DNA of 64,000 bases, taken from contig NZ_JAAARM010000007.1 in NCBI RefSeq assembly GCF_009908285.1, positions 185,037 to 249,036 on the forward strand. Direction: 5' to 3'. Shown in pieces: positions 17,514 to 26,570 of the stretch. The notes below the pieces were generated by a model. The model made no database searches, had not been told where the DNA came from, and worked only from the letters and a program-made list of their open reading frames with translations. This DNA comes from Pseudomonas sp. Fl4BN1 (GTDB lineage: Bacteria; Pseudomonadota; Gammaproteobacteria; Pseudomonadales; Pseudomonadaceae). Positions within the stretch are counted from its first letter, which is position 1, and each line of letters starts with the position of its first letter. Made by a program: the position numbers and the translations under genes.

Positions 17514-18488
17514 TCAGGCCGGTGTCGCCGGGGCACCGGCCTGAAGATAGTCGAGGTCGAGGTCGTCGATCGGTGTTACCTGGCTCAACAGAAATGCCCG
17601 CAGCCGGACCAGGCGCTCCTGGCGCGGGCTGTCCCGCAGCCATACCAGGTAATAGCCGTCCCCTGAAGCTACCGCGCTGGGGAACGGCAAGCCGACCTGG
17701 CCACGGCGAATGTCCTCGGCCACCAGGTGCAGGTCGCCAATGGACAGGCCATGCCCAGCCACGGCTGCGGAGATTGCCTGGTCCAGGGTGTCGAAGACCG
17801 TGCCCCGATCCAGCCGCACCCGGTCCAACGCCCCGTGGGCCTGCAGCCAGCGGCGCCAATCCCGACGGTCCGCCGAGGGGTGGATCAGCGGCGCATCCCT
17901 GAGCCGCTCCAGGGTCCAAGGCTGCGCGTCCGCCGCTTCGGCCGGGCCAATCGGGATCAGCCACTCATCGAACAGCTTGCAGGCTTCGACCCCGGCGCCG
18001 AAGTGACCGTTGCCCAGGAGAATCGCGCAATCGTAGGGCTCGGCGTAGAAGTCCACGTGGTCGAAGTCCATCCACACACTGGCCAGTTGTACCGCCAGCT
18101 CCGGGCTGTCGCACTTGAGTTTTTCCAGGGCCCGCAGCAGCCAGCGCATGGTCAGGGTCGAAGGTGCTTTCAGGCGCAACTGAGCGCTGCCGCTGCGCAG
18201 CGGCAGACAAGCATCCTCGATGATCCGGAAACCGGCCTTGAGTTCCCGGGCCAGGCGCTGCCCAGCGTCAGTCAGCACCAGGCGCGGCCCGTGGCGCTCG
18301 AACAGGCGGCAACCGAACTGGCTTTCCAGGGTACGGATATGCCGGCTGATGGCGCTTTGGGTCAGGGACAGTTCCTCGGCGGCCCGGGTGAAGGAGCTGG
18401 AACGGGCGGCCACTTCGAAGGCCCGCAAGGCATAAAGCGGTGGCAGTGACTCAACCATCGACAAGCACTCACTGTGATTAATACTCAT
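17514..18488 (-). CDS. LysR-family regulator (GcvA-like)
   Basis: 324 residues. The helix-turn-helix is RAFEVAARSSSFTRAAEELSLTQSAISRHIR in two adjoining parts, typical of GcvA-type LysR proteins (PPLYALRAFEVAAR). The effector domain occupies residues 100-310. The start may instead be the ATG at 18458 (MVESLPPL), since no good ribosome site is seen for either. It is divergent from a LysE-type exporter gene with an 83-base gap, so it probably activates that exporter in response to its substrate. Confidence 0.88.
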   Translation of the reverse strand: MSINHSECLSMVESLPPLYALRAFEVAARSSSFTRAAEELSLTQSAISRHIRTLESQFGCRLFERHGPRLVLTDAGQRLARELKAGFRIIEDACLPLRSGSAQLRLKAPSTLTMRWLLRALEKLKCDSPELAVQLASVWMDFDHVDFYAEPYDCAILLGNGHFGAGVEACKLFDEWLIPIGPAEAADAQPWTLERLRDAPLIHPSADRRDWRRWLQAHGALDRVRLDRGTVFDTLDQAISAAVAGHGLSIGDLHLVAEDIRRGQVGLPFPSAVASGDGYYLVWLRDSPRQERLVRLRAFLLSQVTPIDDLDLDYLQAGAPATPA

Positions 18489-18571
18489 AGTAGGTCACAG
18501 CTTTTTACGTTTTTCAACGCGGCTAAAAGCCCCCAAGCTGGCCCCTTGTGCCATTGCCGAGGAGTTTTTAC

Positions 18572-19216
18572 GTGGAGTTGAATCTGTCGTTATTGTTGGT
18601 CTACATGCTCAGTGTGCTGATGCTGGTGGCGACCCCGGGGCCGGTGGTGGCGCTGATCGTCAACACCAGCATGAACGCCGGACCACGCCAGGCCCTGTTG
18701 ACCGCCCTGGGCACCAATGCGGCCTCATTGCTGCTGGCATTGCTGGCGGTGCTGATGCTGACCAGCGGCCTGGCGCTGGACCCGAGGCTGATCAGTTGGG
18801 TGAGCCTGCTGGGCTGCGGCTTCATTGCCTGGCTGGCGCTGCAGGGGTTGCGGGAGGTGTTGGGCGCTGCAACCGGGGAACCTGTCGCAGGAGCTGAACG
18901 ACGTCGTGGCCAAGGGCTGCTGACTGGGTTCCTGGTGGGAATCGGCAACCCCAAAGACATCATCTTCTTTGTCTCGTTCTTTCCCCAGTTCATCCAGGTC
19001 AGCCGCTCCCTGCAGCACAGCGCGCTGCTGCTGACGCTGGTCTGGGTCCTGATCGACTTTGCCGTACTGGGGGCTTATATCCTGGTGGCTCGCCAGGGTT
19101 TCTCGCTGAAGTACAAACGCCTGGTGACCGCAGTTTCAAGCCTGGTACTGCTGGCGGTGGCGCTGGTGGGGATGACCTACTCGGTGCTTGAACTGTGCCG
19201 CCCGGGCGCCATGTGA
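18572..19216 (+). CDS. LysE/RhtB-family amino acid exporter
   Basis: 214 residues starting with GTG, preceded by GAGGAG at 7 bases; an upstream frame without a ribosome site was rejected. Six hydrophobic segments, and the family signature LVATPGPVVALIVNTSMNAGPRQAL in the first loop (ATPGP). VGIGNPKDIIFFVSFFPQF is the second conserved block. RhtB/LysE proteins export amino acids or related metabolites across the inner membrane. Control by the divergent LysR gene is likely. Confidence 0.88.
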   Translation: MELNLSLLLVYMLSVLMLVATPGPVVALIVNTSMNAGPRQALLTALGTNAASLLLALLAVLMLTSGLALDPRLISWVSLLGCGFIAWLALQGLREVLGAATGEPVAGAERRRGQGLLTGFLVGIGNPKDIIFFVSFFPQFIQVSRSLQHSALLLTLVWVLIDFAVLGAYILVARQGFSLKYKRLVTAVSSLVLLAVALVGMTYSVLELCRPGAM

Positions 19217-19235
19217 AGCGCCCGGCCGGCAGCGT

Positions 19236-20198
19236 TCAAACGCTGCGCAGTTCCAGAGTCAGGTGTGACAAACCGGGCAGCACTGCCAGGCGCCCACGCA
19301 GCGCCTCGACGCTGAGGGAAGCCTGGGCCACCACGCTGACAATCGCCGCACGCGCGTCAGGCCCTACTTGCCACACATGCAGGTCGACGATGCTGGCGTC
19401 CCCCGGTCCTTCCACCGAAGCGCGGATCTGCGCCGCGACCCGCTCGTCACTGGCGTCCAGCAGCACTGCGGCACTGGACTTGATCAGCGCATAGGACCAA
19501 CGAGCGATCACCAGCGCGCCGACGATGCCCATCACCGGGTCGAGCCAGACCCAGCCCAGATAGCGCCCGGCGAGCAGCGCGGCAATGGCCAGCACTGAAG
19601 TCAGGGCATCGGCCAGCACATGCACATAGGCCGAACGCAGGTTGTTGTCGCCGTGCGCCTGATGATGCCCGTGATGCTCGTGATGCTCGTGATGCTCGTG
19701 ATCATGAGGATGCCCGTGGGCGTGGGCGTGATGCCCGTGACCGCCGCCCAGCAGCCAGGCGCTGAGGATATTCACCAGCAGCCCCACCACGGCGATCAGC
19801 GTGGCCTCGCCAAAGGCCACGCGGGTAGGTTGCAACAGTCGCACCAGGGATTCGCCGGCAATTCCCAGGGCCACCAGGCCGAGGATGATCGCCGAGGCGA
19901 AACCCGCCAGGTCGCCAACCTTGCCGGTACCGAAACTGAAGCGTGTATTGCCAGCATTGCGCCGAGCAAAACCATAGGCCGCCGCGGCGATGCCCAGGGC
20001 CCCGGCGTGGGTGGCCATGTGCAACCCATCAGCCAGCAGGGCCATGGAACCGGTGAGATAACCGGCGACGATTTCCACCGTCATCATCACCACCGTCAAC
20101 ACCACCACCCACAGGGTGCGCCGGGCATTGTCATCGTGGTCGGCCCCGAGAAACTGGTGGTCGTGGGCCAAGTGGGCAGCGCGCTGAGACAGATTCAT
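19236..20198 (-). CDS. dmeF: CDF-family Co/Ni efflux transporter DmeF
   Basis: 320 residues with TAGGAG before the ATG. Six membrane helices; the metal site pairs are in the HMATHAG region (LADGLHMATHAG) and HVLADALTSV (His and Asp). A strongly His-rich cytoplasmic loop (about residues 155-190, e.g. HGHHAHAHGHPHDHEHH) binds divalent metal. The C-terminal domain is the usual cation-efflux dimerisation domain. It follows a CsoR/RcnR-type repressor gene by 10 bases, the dmeRF arrangement for cobalt and nickel export. Metal specificity is inferred from that pairing. Confidence 0.85.
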   Translation of the reverse strand: MNLSQRAAHLAHDHQFLGADHDDNARRTLWVVVLTVVMMTVEIVAGYLTGSMALLADGLHMATHAGALGIAAAAYGFARRNAGNTRFSFGTGKVGDLAGFASAIILGLVALGIAGESLVRLLQPTRVAFGEATLIAVVGLLVNILSAWLLGGGHGHHAHAHGHPHDHEHHEHHEHHGHHQAHGDNNLRSAYVHVLADALTSVLAIAALLAGRYLGWVWLDPVMGIVGALVIARWSYALIKSSAAVLLDASDERVAAQIRASVEGPGDASIVDLHVWQVGPDARAAIVSVVAQASLSVEALRGRLAVLPGLSHLTLELRSV

Positions 20199-20208
20199 CG
20201 GGATGCTC

Positions 20209-20484
20209 CTACTTGGAATAACGGCGAATGGCTTGCAGCAACTCGTCAACGCCCTGGGCCCGCTCGGCGTCGCTGAGCTCGGGGTTGGCCACGTGTTCCA
20301 GGGCATGGGCTTCAATGATCTCGCCCATCAGCCCGCTGATGGCGCCACGGGTAGCCGCCACCAGATGCAGGGTCTTGCCACAGTCGGCACCGGTCTCCAG
20401 CGCCCGCTCCACGGCCTGGACCTGGCCGAGAATGCGCCGGACCCGCTTGAGCAGCTCATCCTTCTGTGCGTGTGTGTGCGACAT
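20209..20484 (-). CDS. dmeR: DmeR/RcnR-type metal-sensing repressor (CsoR family)
   Basis: 91 residues from the ATG giving MSHTHAQKDELLKR. The four-helix CsoR fold is evident, and the Ni/Co ligand set of RcnR is complete: His3, Cys35, His60 and His64, with a free N-terminus near His3. Such repressors release DNA on binding Co(II) or Ni(II). It precedes dmeF by 10 bases and an ATACCCCCTAT element lies just upstream of its start, consistent with autoregulation. Confidence 0.85.
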   Translation of the reverse strand: MSHTHAQKDELLKRVRRILGQVQAVERALETGADCGKTLHLVAATRGAISGLMGEIIEAHALEHVANPELSDAERAQGVDELLQAIRRYSK

Positions 20485-20488
20485 ACCC

Positions 20489-20499
20489 ATACCCCCTAT
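20489..20499. promoter_or_regulatory. Probable DmeR operator
   Basis: ATACCCCCTAT (ATA-G5-TAT on the other strand), a G-tract flanked by a short inverted repeat, is the form of RcnR/CsoR-family operators. It lies 5 bases before the dmeR start codon. Confidence 0.5.
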
Positions 20500-20706
20500 A
20501 CCTATGTGCGAAGCATCATGCTCCCGTGGCCCATCCTGCGCAAGCCACCCGGCGAACAAAAAATCCCACGAACGGGGCTGCCACTCGCACCGTCGATGAG
20601 CAACACCGCGCTGCAGAAAAAACTGCTGCCCGGCCCACGTCGTGGATTAACATAGCCAAGGGCCATCCGCGCCCATCCCCTCTCTTTCCATGTTGTCCAG
20701 AATCCT

Positions 20707-21729
20707 ATGATTGCTGTCTGGTCCCTGCTCTGCCTGACCTTGCTGCTGGCCGCACTGGCGTTGTGGCTGCTGCGCCGCGAACGCCGTGCCCAGGCGCTGC
20801 TGAAGGTCTATCGAGAACTCGCCGAAGGCTTGCCCGACGACGCCGAGCGCTTCAAGCGCAGCCAGTACTTCGCGCAAATCGGCACCTGGGATTGGGAGGT
20901 CGACACCCAGCGCCTGTACTGGTCGGAAGCGATCTACGGCATGTTCGGGTTCAAGGTCGGCGAAGTGCTGCCGTCCTACGAGCTCTTCTGTTCCTGCGTG
21001 CACCCGGAGGATCGGGCGCGGATCCGCGCTGGCGAGTTGCGTTGCCTGGAAACCGGCGAGAACCATGATGAGGAATACCGCGTGGTGTGGCCCGACGGCA
21101 GCATCCACTGGCTGCGGGAAACCGGCAACGTGGTGAAGAATGTGCATGGCACCACCCTGAAGATGATGGGCGTGGTGCGTGACATCACCGATGAAAAGGT
21201 CTCCACCCACCACCTGCAGCAACTGGCGCATTTCGACCCGCTGACCGGCCTGCCCAACCGCTTGATGCTCGAGCAGCGCCTGTCCCGGGCCCTGGAGCAG
21301 GCGCGTCACGAACAGACCCGGGTGGCCCTGGTGTTCGTCGACCTGAATGGCTTCAAGGCGATCAACGATCAGTTCGGCCATGCCGCCGGAGACCGCGTAC
21401 TCAGTGCCACCGCCCAGCGCCTGCAAGGCATCCTGCGGGCCAGCGACACGGTGGCGCGCATTGGCGGCGATGAATTCGTGGTGATTCTCGAGGGCCTGGC
21501 CCCAGGGCTCGACCTGGCGGAGGAGGCCCGGCGCATCGGCGAGCAGATTTTCAGCCTGCTATCACCGCCGGTGGAAGTCGACAGCCACCGGCACAGCATC
21601 GGCAGCAGCCTGGGCGTGGCGATGTTTCCCGATCACGCCGGGCACATGGACCAACTACTGCACGTTGCCGACCTGGCGATGTATGAGGCCAAGCGCAGTG
21701 GCAACAACCAGTACCGATTGGGGCAATAA
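20707..21729 (+). CDS. Membrane-anchored PAS-GGDEF diguanylate cyclase
   Basis: 340 residues. One N-terminal membrane helix (residues 4-22), a PAS/PAC sensor (about 50-165, with GTWDWEVDTQRLYWS and YRVVWPDGSIHWL), then a GGDEF domain from 175. The active-site loop is intact (ARIGGDEFVV), and an RxxD product-inhibition site (RASD) precedes it by five residues, so it should make c-di-GMP with feedback control. It stands alone, divergent from dmeR. Confidence 0.9.
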   Translation: MIAVWSLLCLTLLLAALALWLLRRERRAQALLKVYRELAEGLPDDAERFKRSQYFAQIGTWDWEVDTQRLYWSEAIYGMFGFKVGEVLPSYELFCSCVHPEDRARIRAGELRCLETGENHDEEYRVVWPDGSIHWLRETGNVVKNVHGTTLKMMGVVRDITDEKVSTHHLQQLAHFDPLTGLPNRLMLEQRLSRALEQARHEQTRVALVFVDLNGFKAINDQFGHAAGDRVLSATAQRLQGILRASDTVARIGGDEFVVILEGLAPGLDLAEEARRIGEQIFSLLSPPVEVDSHRHSIGSSLGVAMFPDHAGHMDQLLHVADLAMYEAKRSGNNQYRLGQ

Positions 21730-21753
21730 GGCCCTGGCCAGCCTGAGCCGGAC

Positions 21754-22176
21754 TCAGGTGTCACTGGCCGCTGCGAGCAGCCGCTCGCGCAAAAAGGCCA
21801 GGGCGCCCTGGAACAACGGGTGCCATTGATCCGAGGGCTCACAGGCCAGGGGATGCCAGAAAAACCGGAACTCGTGCCCTCCGTCATCCTCGCAGAAATG
21901 ACTCCAGGCCTGCGGCAGCGCGGCGGCCACGGAACACTCATGGAAGGCCCAGACCTGGCCGCTCACCGCGCACTGCCAGATCCCCAGTGGGCGGAGCGCC
22001 TGCCCCTGGATGCCCGCCTCCTCCGCCAGTTCACGGACAGCCGCGACAGACGTAGCCTCGCCTGGCTCCAGTGTGCCCTTGACCAGTTGCAGCCCCGCCA
22101 AGGGGTGTCGGAACGCGAGGATTTCCAGTGCGCCCTGGCGACGCAGAACCACCGGGCACGCTTTATTGGCCAGCAT
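21754..22176 (-). CDS. Nudix hydrolase
   Basis: 140 residues with a complete Nudix box, GTLEPGEATSVAAVRELAEEAGI (as G-x5-E-x7-RE-x2-EE-x-G), at about residues 34-56, which binds Mg2+ and cleaves nucleoside diphosphate-linked compounds. The substrate cannot be told. It is 37 bases downstream of an FKBP gene on the same strand. Confidence 0.88.
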   Translation of the reverse strand: MLANKACPVVLRRQGALEILAFRHPLAGLQLVKGTLEPGEATSVAAVRELAEEAGIQGQALRPLGIWQCAVSGQVWAFHECSVAAALPQAWSHFCEDDGGHEFRFFWHPLACEPSDQWHPLFQGALAFLRERLLAAASDT

Positions 22177-22212
22177 CGGTTTGCCTTTTCAAAGTCACTA
22201 CGGGGGGCTGCC

Positions 22213-22551
22213 TCAGTCGTCGCGGGTCAGGACTTCGAGCAACTCGATCTCGAACGTCAGGTTGGAATTAGGCGGGATTGCGCCCACGCAGCGCTCGCCA
22301 TAACCCAGGTGCGCCGGCACCAGCAGCTTGCGCTTGCCGCCAACCTGCATGCCCATCAGGCCCTGGTCCCAACCCTTGATCACCCGCCCGCTGCCGATCA
22401 CGCACTGGAACGGCTTGCCGCGATCGTAGGAGGAATCGAAGCTTGTGCCGTCCTCCAGGAAACCCCGGTACTGGGTGGTGATCAGGGCGCCCTTGACCAC
22501 CGCCTTGCCCTCGCCCAACTGGATATCGATCACCTGTAACTCGTCGTTCAT
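22213..22551 (-). CDS. FKBP-type peptidyl-prolyl cis-trans isomerase
   Basis: 112 residues, a single FKBP domain without signal peptide, so cytoplasmic. Family residues are visible: YRGFLEDGTSFDSSYDRGKPF, VIKGWDQGLMGM and VPAHLGYGE. The second of two adjacent ATGs is used because a GAG-type box sits at better spacing. A 35-bp repeat copy lies just upstream. Confidence 0.88.
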   Translation of the reverse strand: MNDELQVIDIQLGEGKAVVKGALITTQYRGFLEDGTSFDSSYDRGKPFQCVIGSGRVIKGWDQGLMGMQVGGKRKLLVPAHLGYGERCVGAIPPNSNLTFEIELLEVLTRDD

Positions 22552-22594
22552 CATTCACTCTCGCTCAAGCATCGCCCCGTCTCGGGACTGCGGG

Positions 22595-22629
22595 GCGCTT
22601 TTTCGCAGAATTGCCGGTATTTGGCAATC
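22595..22629. repeat. 35-bp direct repeat, copy 1
   Basis: The segment GCGCTTTTTCGCAGAATTGC and the following 15 bases recur at 23575-23609 with one mismatch. It contains a TTGCC/GGCAA hairpin and begins at the stop of the adjoining immunity-like gene. Confidence 0.85.
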
Positions 22630-23020
22630 ATCGGCTCGGCGTCTGGATCAGGGTGTCCGTATCGATGAAGATCCCCTCAAGTGCCATCTCAACCTGCGCG
22701 AGAGTCGCCAGTTCGGCATTCCAGCGCACCTGCAGGCTGGGCAGGGCCTGGCACCAGGACAGCGCCGGCGAAAAATGCAGGGTCAATTGCCCCTCTGCCA
22801 GTTGCACCCGTTCAATACCGCCGTAGCCGGCCGCACCTGGCCCAGCCAGTTCAACGTAGTAGGTCGCCATACCCAGCGCCCGGTCCTGCTCATCAAAGGC
22901 TTCGGCGCGCTGCAACAGCAGGTAGTGCTCGGGCTCGACCGGGTCATCGGCCAACCCGAAGAACCGCACCTCGTCCTCGACATAGGCGCTGTAGGTCGTT
23001 GCATCAAAGGTCCAACGCAT
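22628..23020 (-). CDS. Imm10-like immunity protein (putative)
   Basis: 130 residues, soluble, acidic. The opening RWTFDATTYSAYVEDEVRF, followed by GLADDP, HYLLLQRAEAFDEQDRALGM and YGGIERV, resembles the Imm10 family of polymorphic-toxin immunity proteins; this is recognition from memory and not certain. Preceded by AGGAG. No toxin gene is adjacent, so it would be an orphan. It is paired with a DUF4265 gene and the two are bracketed by a 35-bp direct repeat. Confidence 0.6.
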   Translation of the reverse strand: MRWTFDATTYSAYVEDEVRFFGLADDPVEPEHYLLLQRAEAFDEQDRALGMATYYVELAGPGAAGYGGIERVQLAEGQLTLHFSPALSWCQALPSLQVRWNAELATLAQVEMALEGIFIDTDTLIQTPSR

Positions 23021-23081
23021 CAAGGCTTACTCCTGTTATGGCCCATTGCGCCCGGGAACGCTCGCCTGGCGGCTAGCGCCG

Positions 23082-23513
23082 TCACTGCCGCAGCAGCCCG
23101 GACTCGTAGTCCAGCCAGCCCTGCTCGAAGCGTTCCTGCAAGTACTCCAGCACGCTGTCGAGCAGCACCGTGGCGGGCACATTCACCGAGTAGAAGCGTG
23201 AGCTGAACCCTTCCCAACTGCACCCCAGAGCGTTGATCCGCTCCAGCACCTCGGGCACCCGCTGGTCCTCCGAGGTCATGAACACCAGGCGCAAAGTGCT
23301 ATTGCCACTGCTTATGCCGACCTGCTGAAACCACTTCAGACCGTCAGCCTCGACTCGCACCTCTACTTCGTCGTCCAGGCAGACGTCCTGGGAGTAGAAC
23401 GGAATATTGGCGATACGGTAGAAACCCGAAGGCTGGCGCTCGGCCCAGACCCCTTCAGTGGCTGCCGGCGGGTAGTCGTCGACGACCGACAACCTGAGTA
23501 TGATCTTGTCCAT
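23082..23513 (-). CDS. DUF4265 domain protein, possible immunity protein
   Basis: 143 residues from an ATG with AGGGACAGG upstream. Typical features are FYRIANIPFYSQDVCLDDEVEV, LKWFQQVGISSGNSTLRLVF and a C-terminal VLLDSVLEYLQE. DUF4265 proteins are small, soluble and often found in toxin-immunity clusters; the function is not established. It lies 61 bases upstream of the Imm10-like gene on the same strand. Confidence 0.75.
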   Translation of the reverse strand: MDKIILRLSVVDDYPPAATEGVWAERQPSGFYRIANIPFYSQDVCLDDEVEVRVEADGLKWFQQVGISSGNSTLRLVFMTSEDQRVPEVLERINALGCSWEGFSSRFYSVNVPATVLLDSVLEYLQERFEQGWLDYESGLLRQ

Positions 23514-23574
23514 TACCTGTCCCTGGAGCTGCAAAAACCTGTTCCCGGCCACGATTCGGGCCGCGCAACGCGGA

Positions 23575-23609
23575 GCGCTTTTTCGCAGAATTGCCGGGAT
23601 TTGGCAATC
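23575..23609. repeat. 35-bp direct repeat, copy 2
   Basis: Matches 22595-22629 with one difference. The two copies enclose both immunity-like genes, 980 bases apart. Confidence 0.85.
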
Positions 23610-23766
23610 CTCCACTGTCGCCTGACCGCAGCCCCAGGGAGTTGATCGACGCGGCTAGAGCAAGCCGGCAGCACAAGAGTGGCAACAACGCTGGCCACGC
23701 TGGTTGATGCCTGAGGATATTCAGTTACCATTGCCGCCCTCTCAAACCGGCTGATAAGGACATCCC

Positions 23767-24366
23767 GTGACAACCCCCGACATCATTACCCTGGTTGTTA
23801 TCGCCCTGCTGGTGCTATTCATCATCGGTATCTACAACACATTGGTCAGGCTGCGAAACGCCTTCCAGAATGCGTTTGCGCAAATCGAAGTCCAGCTGCA
23901 ACGCCGCTACGACCTCATCCCCAACCTGGTGGAAACCGCCCGGGGTTACCTCAAGCATGAGCGAGACACTCTCGAAGCCGTGATCAATGCCCGCAACTCG
24001 GCCCAGGTCAGCTTGCAAGCCGCTGTTGCACAGCCAGGCAACGCTCGGACCATCGCACAATTGGGCGAGGCCGAAGGCGTACTGGCCAGCGCCATGGAAC
24101 GGATGAAGGTCATCGTCGAGGCCTACCCTGATCTCAAAGCCTCGCACGCCATGATCCAACTGACGGAAGAGATCACCAGCACTGAAAATAAAGTGTCCTT
24201 CGCCCGCCAGGCCTTCAACGATGCAGTGACCGCCTACAACTCCTACAAGCAGAGTTTTCCAGCGCTGATGCTGGTCAAATGGTTCGGCCACAGCAGCGAC
24301 GCCACCCTGCTGCAGTTCGCCAACAGCGCCGCGACCCAGGACGCCCCAGTCGTATCGTTCACTTAA
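23767..24366 (+). CDS. LemA family protein
   Basis: 199 residues starting at GTG with AAGGA at 6 bases. One N-terminal membrane helix (residues 5-22) is followed by a long helical cytoplasmic or periplasmic body with the family marks RRYDLIPNLVETARGY and ERDTLEAVINARN. LemA proteins commonly sit with M48 peptidases, as here; the role of the pair is thought to be in envelope homeostasis but is unproven. It heads a four-gene row with two M48 genes and an unknown. Confidence 0.9.
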   Translation: MTTPDIITLVVIALLVLFIIGIYNTLVRLRNAFQNAFAQIEVQLQRRYDLIPNLVETARGYLKHERDTLEAVINARNSAQVSLQAAVAQPGNARTIAQLGEAEGVLASAMERMKVIVEAYPDLKASHAMIQLTEEITSTENKVSFARQAFNDAVTAYNSYKQSFPALMLVKWFGHSSDATLLQFANSAATQDAPVVSFT

Positions 24367-24417
24367 TGGCCGGGGCTGGCCCAGCCCCTCCACTGTCCAG
24401 CGTCCATGGAAGGCAGC

Positions 24418-26445
24418 ATGAATTTCTTTCAACACCAGGAGCGCGCCAAGCGCCGTACCAGCACCCTGGTGCTGCTGATGACATTGGCGATCACTGGCCT
24501 GGTTTCCTTGGCCGGGCTGGGCGCGGGCCTGCTCATGAAGGATTCCCATGGCACTGCAGGAGCGTCTGCGGCACTGGATTGGAAACTGATGCTGATCGTG
24601 GCCGGTATCACCCTGCTGGTGATAGTGCTCGGTAGCCTGTGGGAAAGCCTGAAACTCAGTACCGGCGGAAAAGTGGTCGCGCAGGAACTCGGTGGCCTGG
24701 CCATCGACACCACGCAAATGGATGCCCAGGAGCATCGCCTGCTGAACATCGTCGAGGAAATCGCCTTGGCTTCGGGTTGTGCGGCACCGGCGATCTATGT
24801 GCTACCAGAAGAGGGCATCAACGCCTTCGCAGCGGGCCTGACGCCTCAGGATGCGGCCATCGGCGTCACCAGGGGCGCCTTGCAGGCGCTCAATCGCGAC
24901 GAGTTGCAAGGGGTGATCGCTCACGAGTTCAGCCACATCCACAACGGCGACATGCGACTGAATACCCGATTGGTCTCCGCTGTTTTCGGCATCATGATGC
25001 TGAGCATTCTGGGCGTCGGGTTCTTGTATGCGCTGACCAAGATCAAGGGCAACAGCCGCTTCTCCTTTGGCCTGGCAATGATCCTGATGTTTCTCGGGGT
25101 GGTACTGGTAGTCCTCGGCTCGATTGGCACTTTGTTTGGCTGGCTGATCCAGTCGGCGGTCAGTCGCCAGCGAGAGTTTCTCGCCGACGCATCCGCCGTA
25201 CAGTTCACTCGCAACCCCAAAGGCATTGCCAATGCGCTGAAAAAAATTGCCGAAAGCGCGGTCGGTTCGCACATCAGCGCGGACAATGCGGCGCAATACC
25301 GCCACATGTTTTTTGGCAACAGCGGTGGGTTTTCATTATTTGGCCTGTTTGCCACCCACCCTCCGCTGCCTGAGCGTATCCGCCGCCTTGAGTCTGAGTG
25401 GGATGGCCAGTTCAGCTCCGTTGCACCGCAACTGACCCCGTCATCACCCCAGCCCGCAGGTTTCGGTGGCCGGTATGAACCAGCCTCAGAAACAGCCCTG
25501 ACAGCAGCGAAGCCCGGCAATATGTCCACCCGCGCACTCGAGCTGTTCACACCCAGTTCAGAAGCCCCTGTAAGTGTCGAAGCGCGGTTTGACCTGGGCA
25601 CCATCCGGCACTCGATCGACAGCATCGGAGCACCGCAGGAGGGTCACCTGCAACAGGCCCGAAGCATTCTGCGACGACTGCCAAAGCTGCTTCTCGACAG
25701 CGCCCGTAACAGTGACCAGGCACAGGCACTGATCTATGGCCTGCTGCTGTCGTCCGATGCCCAGGTACTTGCCCGTCAGCTCGAACTGTTACGCAACAAC
25801 CTCGAAACCCGCACCTTCAAGCACCTGCTGGCCTTGCAGAACCTGTTGCGCGCCTTGAGCCCGGACCTGCGCCTGCCGTTGATCGACTTGAGCCTTGCCG
25901 CACTCAAGCAACTGCCTATAACCAGCGCGCGAGATTTCATCGATAACCTCAATCAGTTGGTGAATGCGGACCAGCAGGTAGAGTTGATGGAGTGGACGCT
26001 GCTGCGCATCATCGAACGCAACATCCGCAGCCAGCCCGCGACCTACGCCAAGTACACCCTGGCCCAGCGCAGTAACGAAGTGGCGGTCCTGCTGAGCGCC
26101 CTGGCGAACGCGGGCCATTCAACCCCGCAACAAAGCGCCAGCGCGAGGAATCACGCCTGGAGCGGGCTGCCCTTTGCGCAACCAGCGGCCGTCGAGGGAA
26201 CTCTCGAACAGCTGGACAGCGCCATCGCTCTTCTGCGCCAGTTACTCCCGCAAGAGCGTCACACCCTGCTCAGTACAATGGCCCGGTGCATCACCTATGA
26301 CGGCCACGTCACGGTGGCCGAGGCAGAGCTGATGCGCGCGGTCGCTGACCTGCTGGACTGCCCGATGCCTCCGCTGCTTGGCGGCGATTCGATGCCCCAG
26401 CCCAAGGAGGCGACCATCCGCAACAGCGCTGCCGTCGAGCGTTGA
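24418..26445 (+). CDS. M48 family membrane zinc metallopeptidase
   Basis: 675 residues; the ATG preceded by GGAAGG is preferred over one 12 bases upstream. Two N-terminal membrane helices (about 18-45 and 60-78), the zinc motif HEFSH at 169-173 with the later Glu in REFLADASAVQF, then two more helices (about 195-245). The C-terminal ~320 residues form a helical, soluble extension absent from the shorter paralog next door. HtpX/M48 enzymes degrade damaged membrane proteins. Located 51 bases after lemA. Confidence 0.9.
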   Translation: MNFFQHQERAKRRTSTLVLLMTLAITGLVSLAGLGAGLLMKDSHGTAGASAALDWKLMLIVAGITLLVIVLGSLWESLKLSTGGKVVAQELGGLAIDTTQMDAQEHRLLNIVEEIALASGCAAPAIYVLPEEGINAFAAGLTPQDAAIGVTRGALQALNRDELQGVIAHEFSHIHNGDMRLNTRLVSAVFGIMMLSILGVGFLYALTKIKGNSRFSFGLAMILMFLGVVLVVLGSIGTLFGWLIQSAVSRQREFLADASAVQFTRNPKGIANALKKIAESAVGSHISADNAAQYRHMFFGNSGGFSLFGLFATHPPLPERIRRLESEWDGQFSSVAPQLTPSSPQPAGFGGRYEPASETALTAAKPGNMSTRALELFTPSSEAPVSVEARFDLGTIRHSIDSIGAPQEGHLQQARSILRRLPKLLLDSARNSDQAQALIYGLLLSSDAQVLARQLELLRNNLETRTFKHLLALQNLLRALSPDLRLPLIDLSLAALKQLPITSARDFIDNLNQLVNADQQVELMEWTLLRIIERNIRSQPATYAKYTLAQRSNEVAVLLSALANAGHSTPQQSASARNHAWSGLPFAQPAAVEGTLEQLDSAIALLRQLLPQERHTLLSTMARCITYDGHVTVAEAELMRAVADLLDCPMPPLLGGDSMPQPKEATIRNSAAVER

Positions 26446-26570
26446 CGACACCACGGCTCACCGGGCTCTTCGGCCAGCGCCGTGATTCACACCCCATCCA
26501 AGGTGTCCTTTTCAGTAAACCTGCCCCATGACACCGCTCCCGACAATTCGCTCTAACCTCGGAAACCTGC

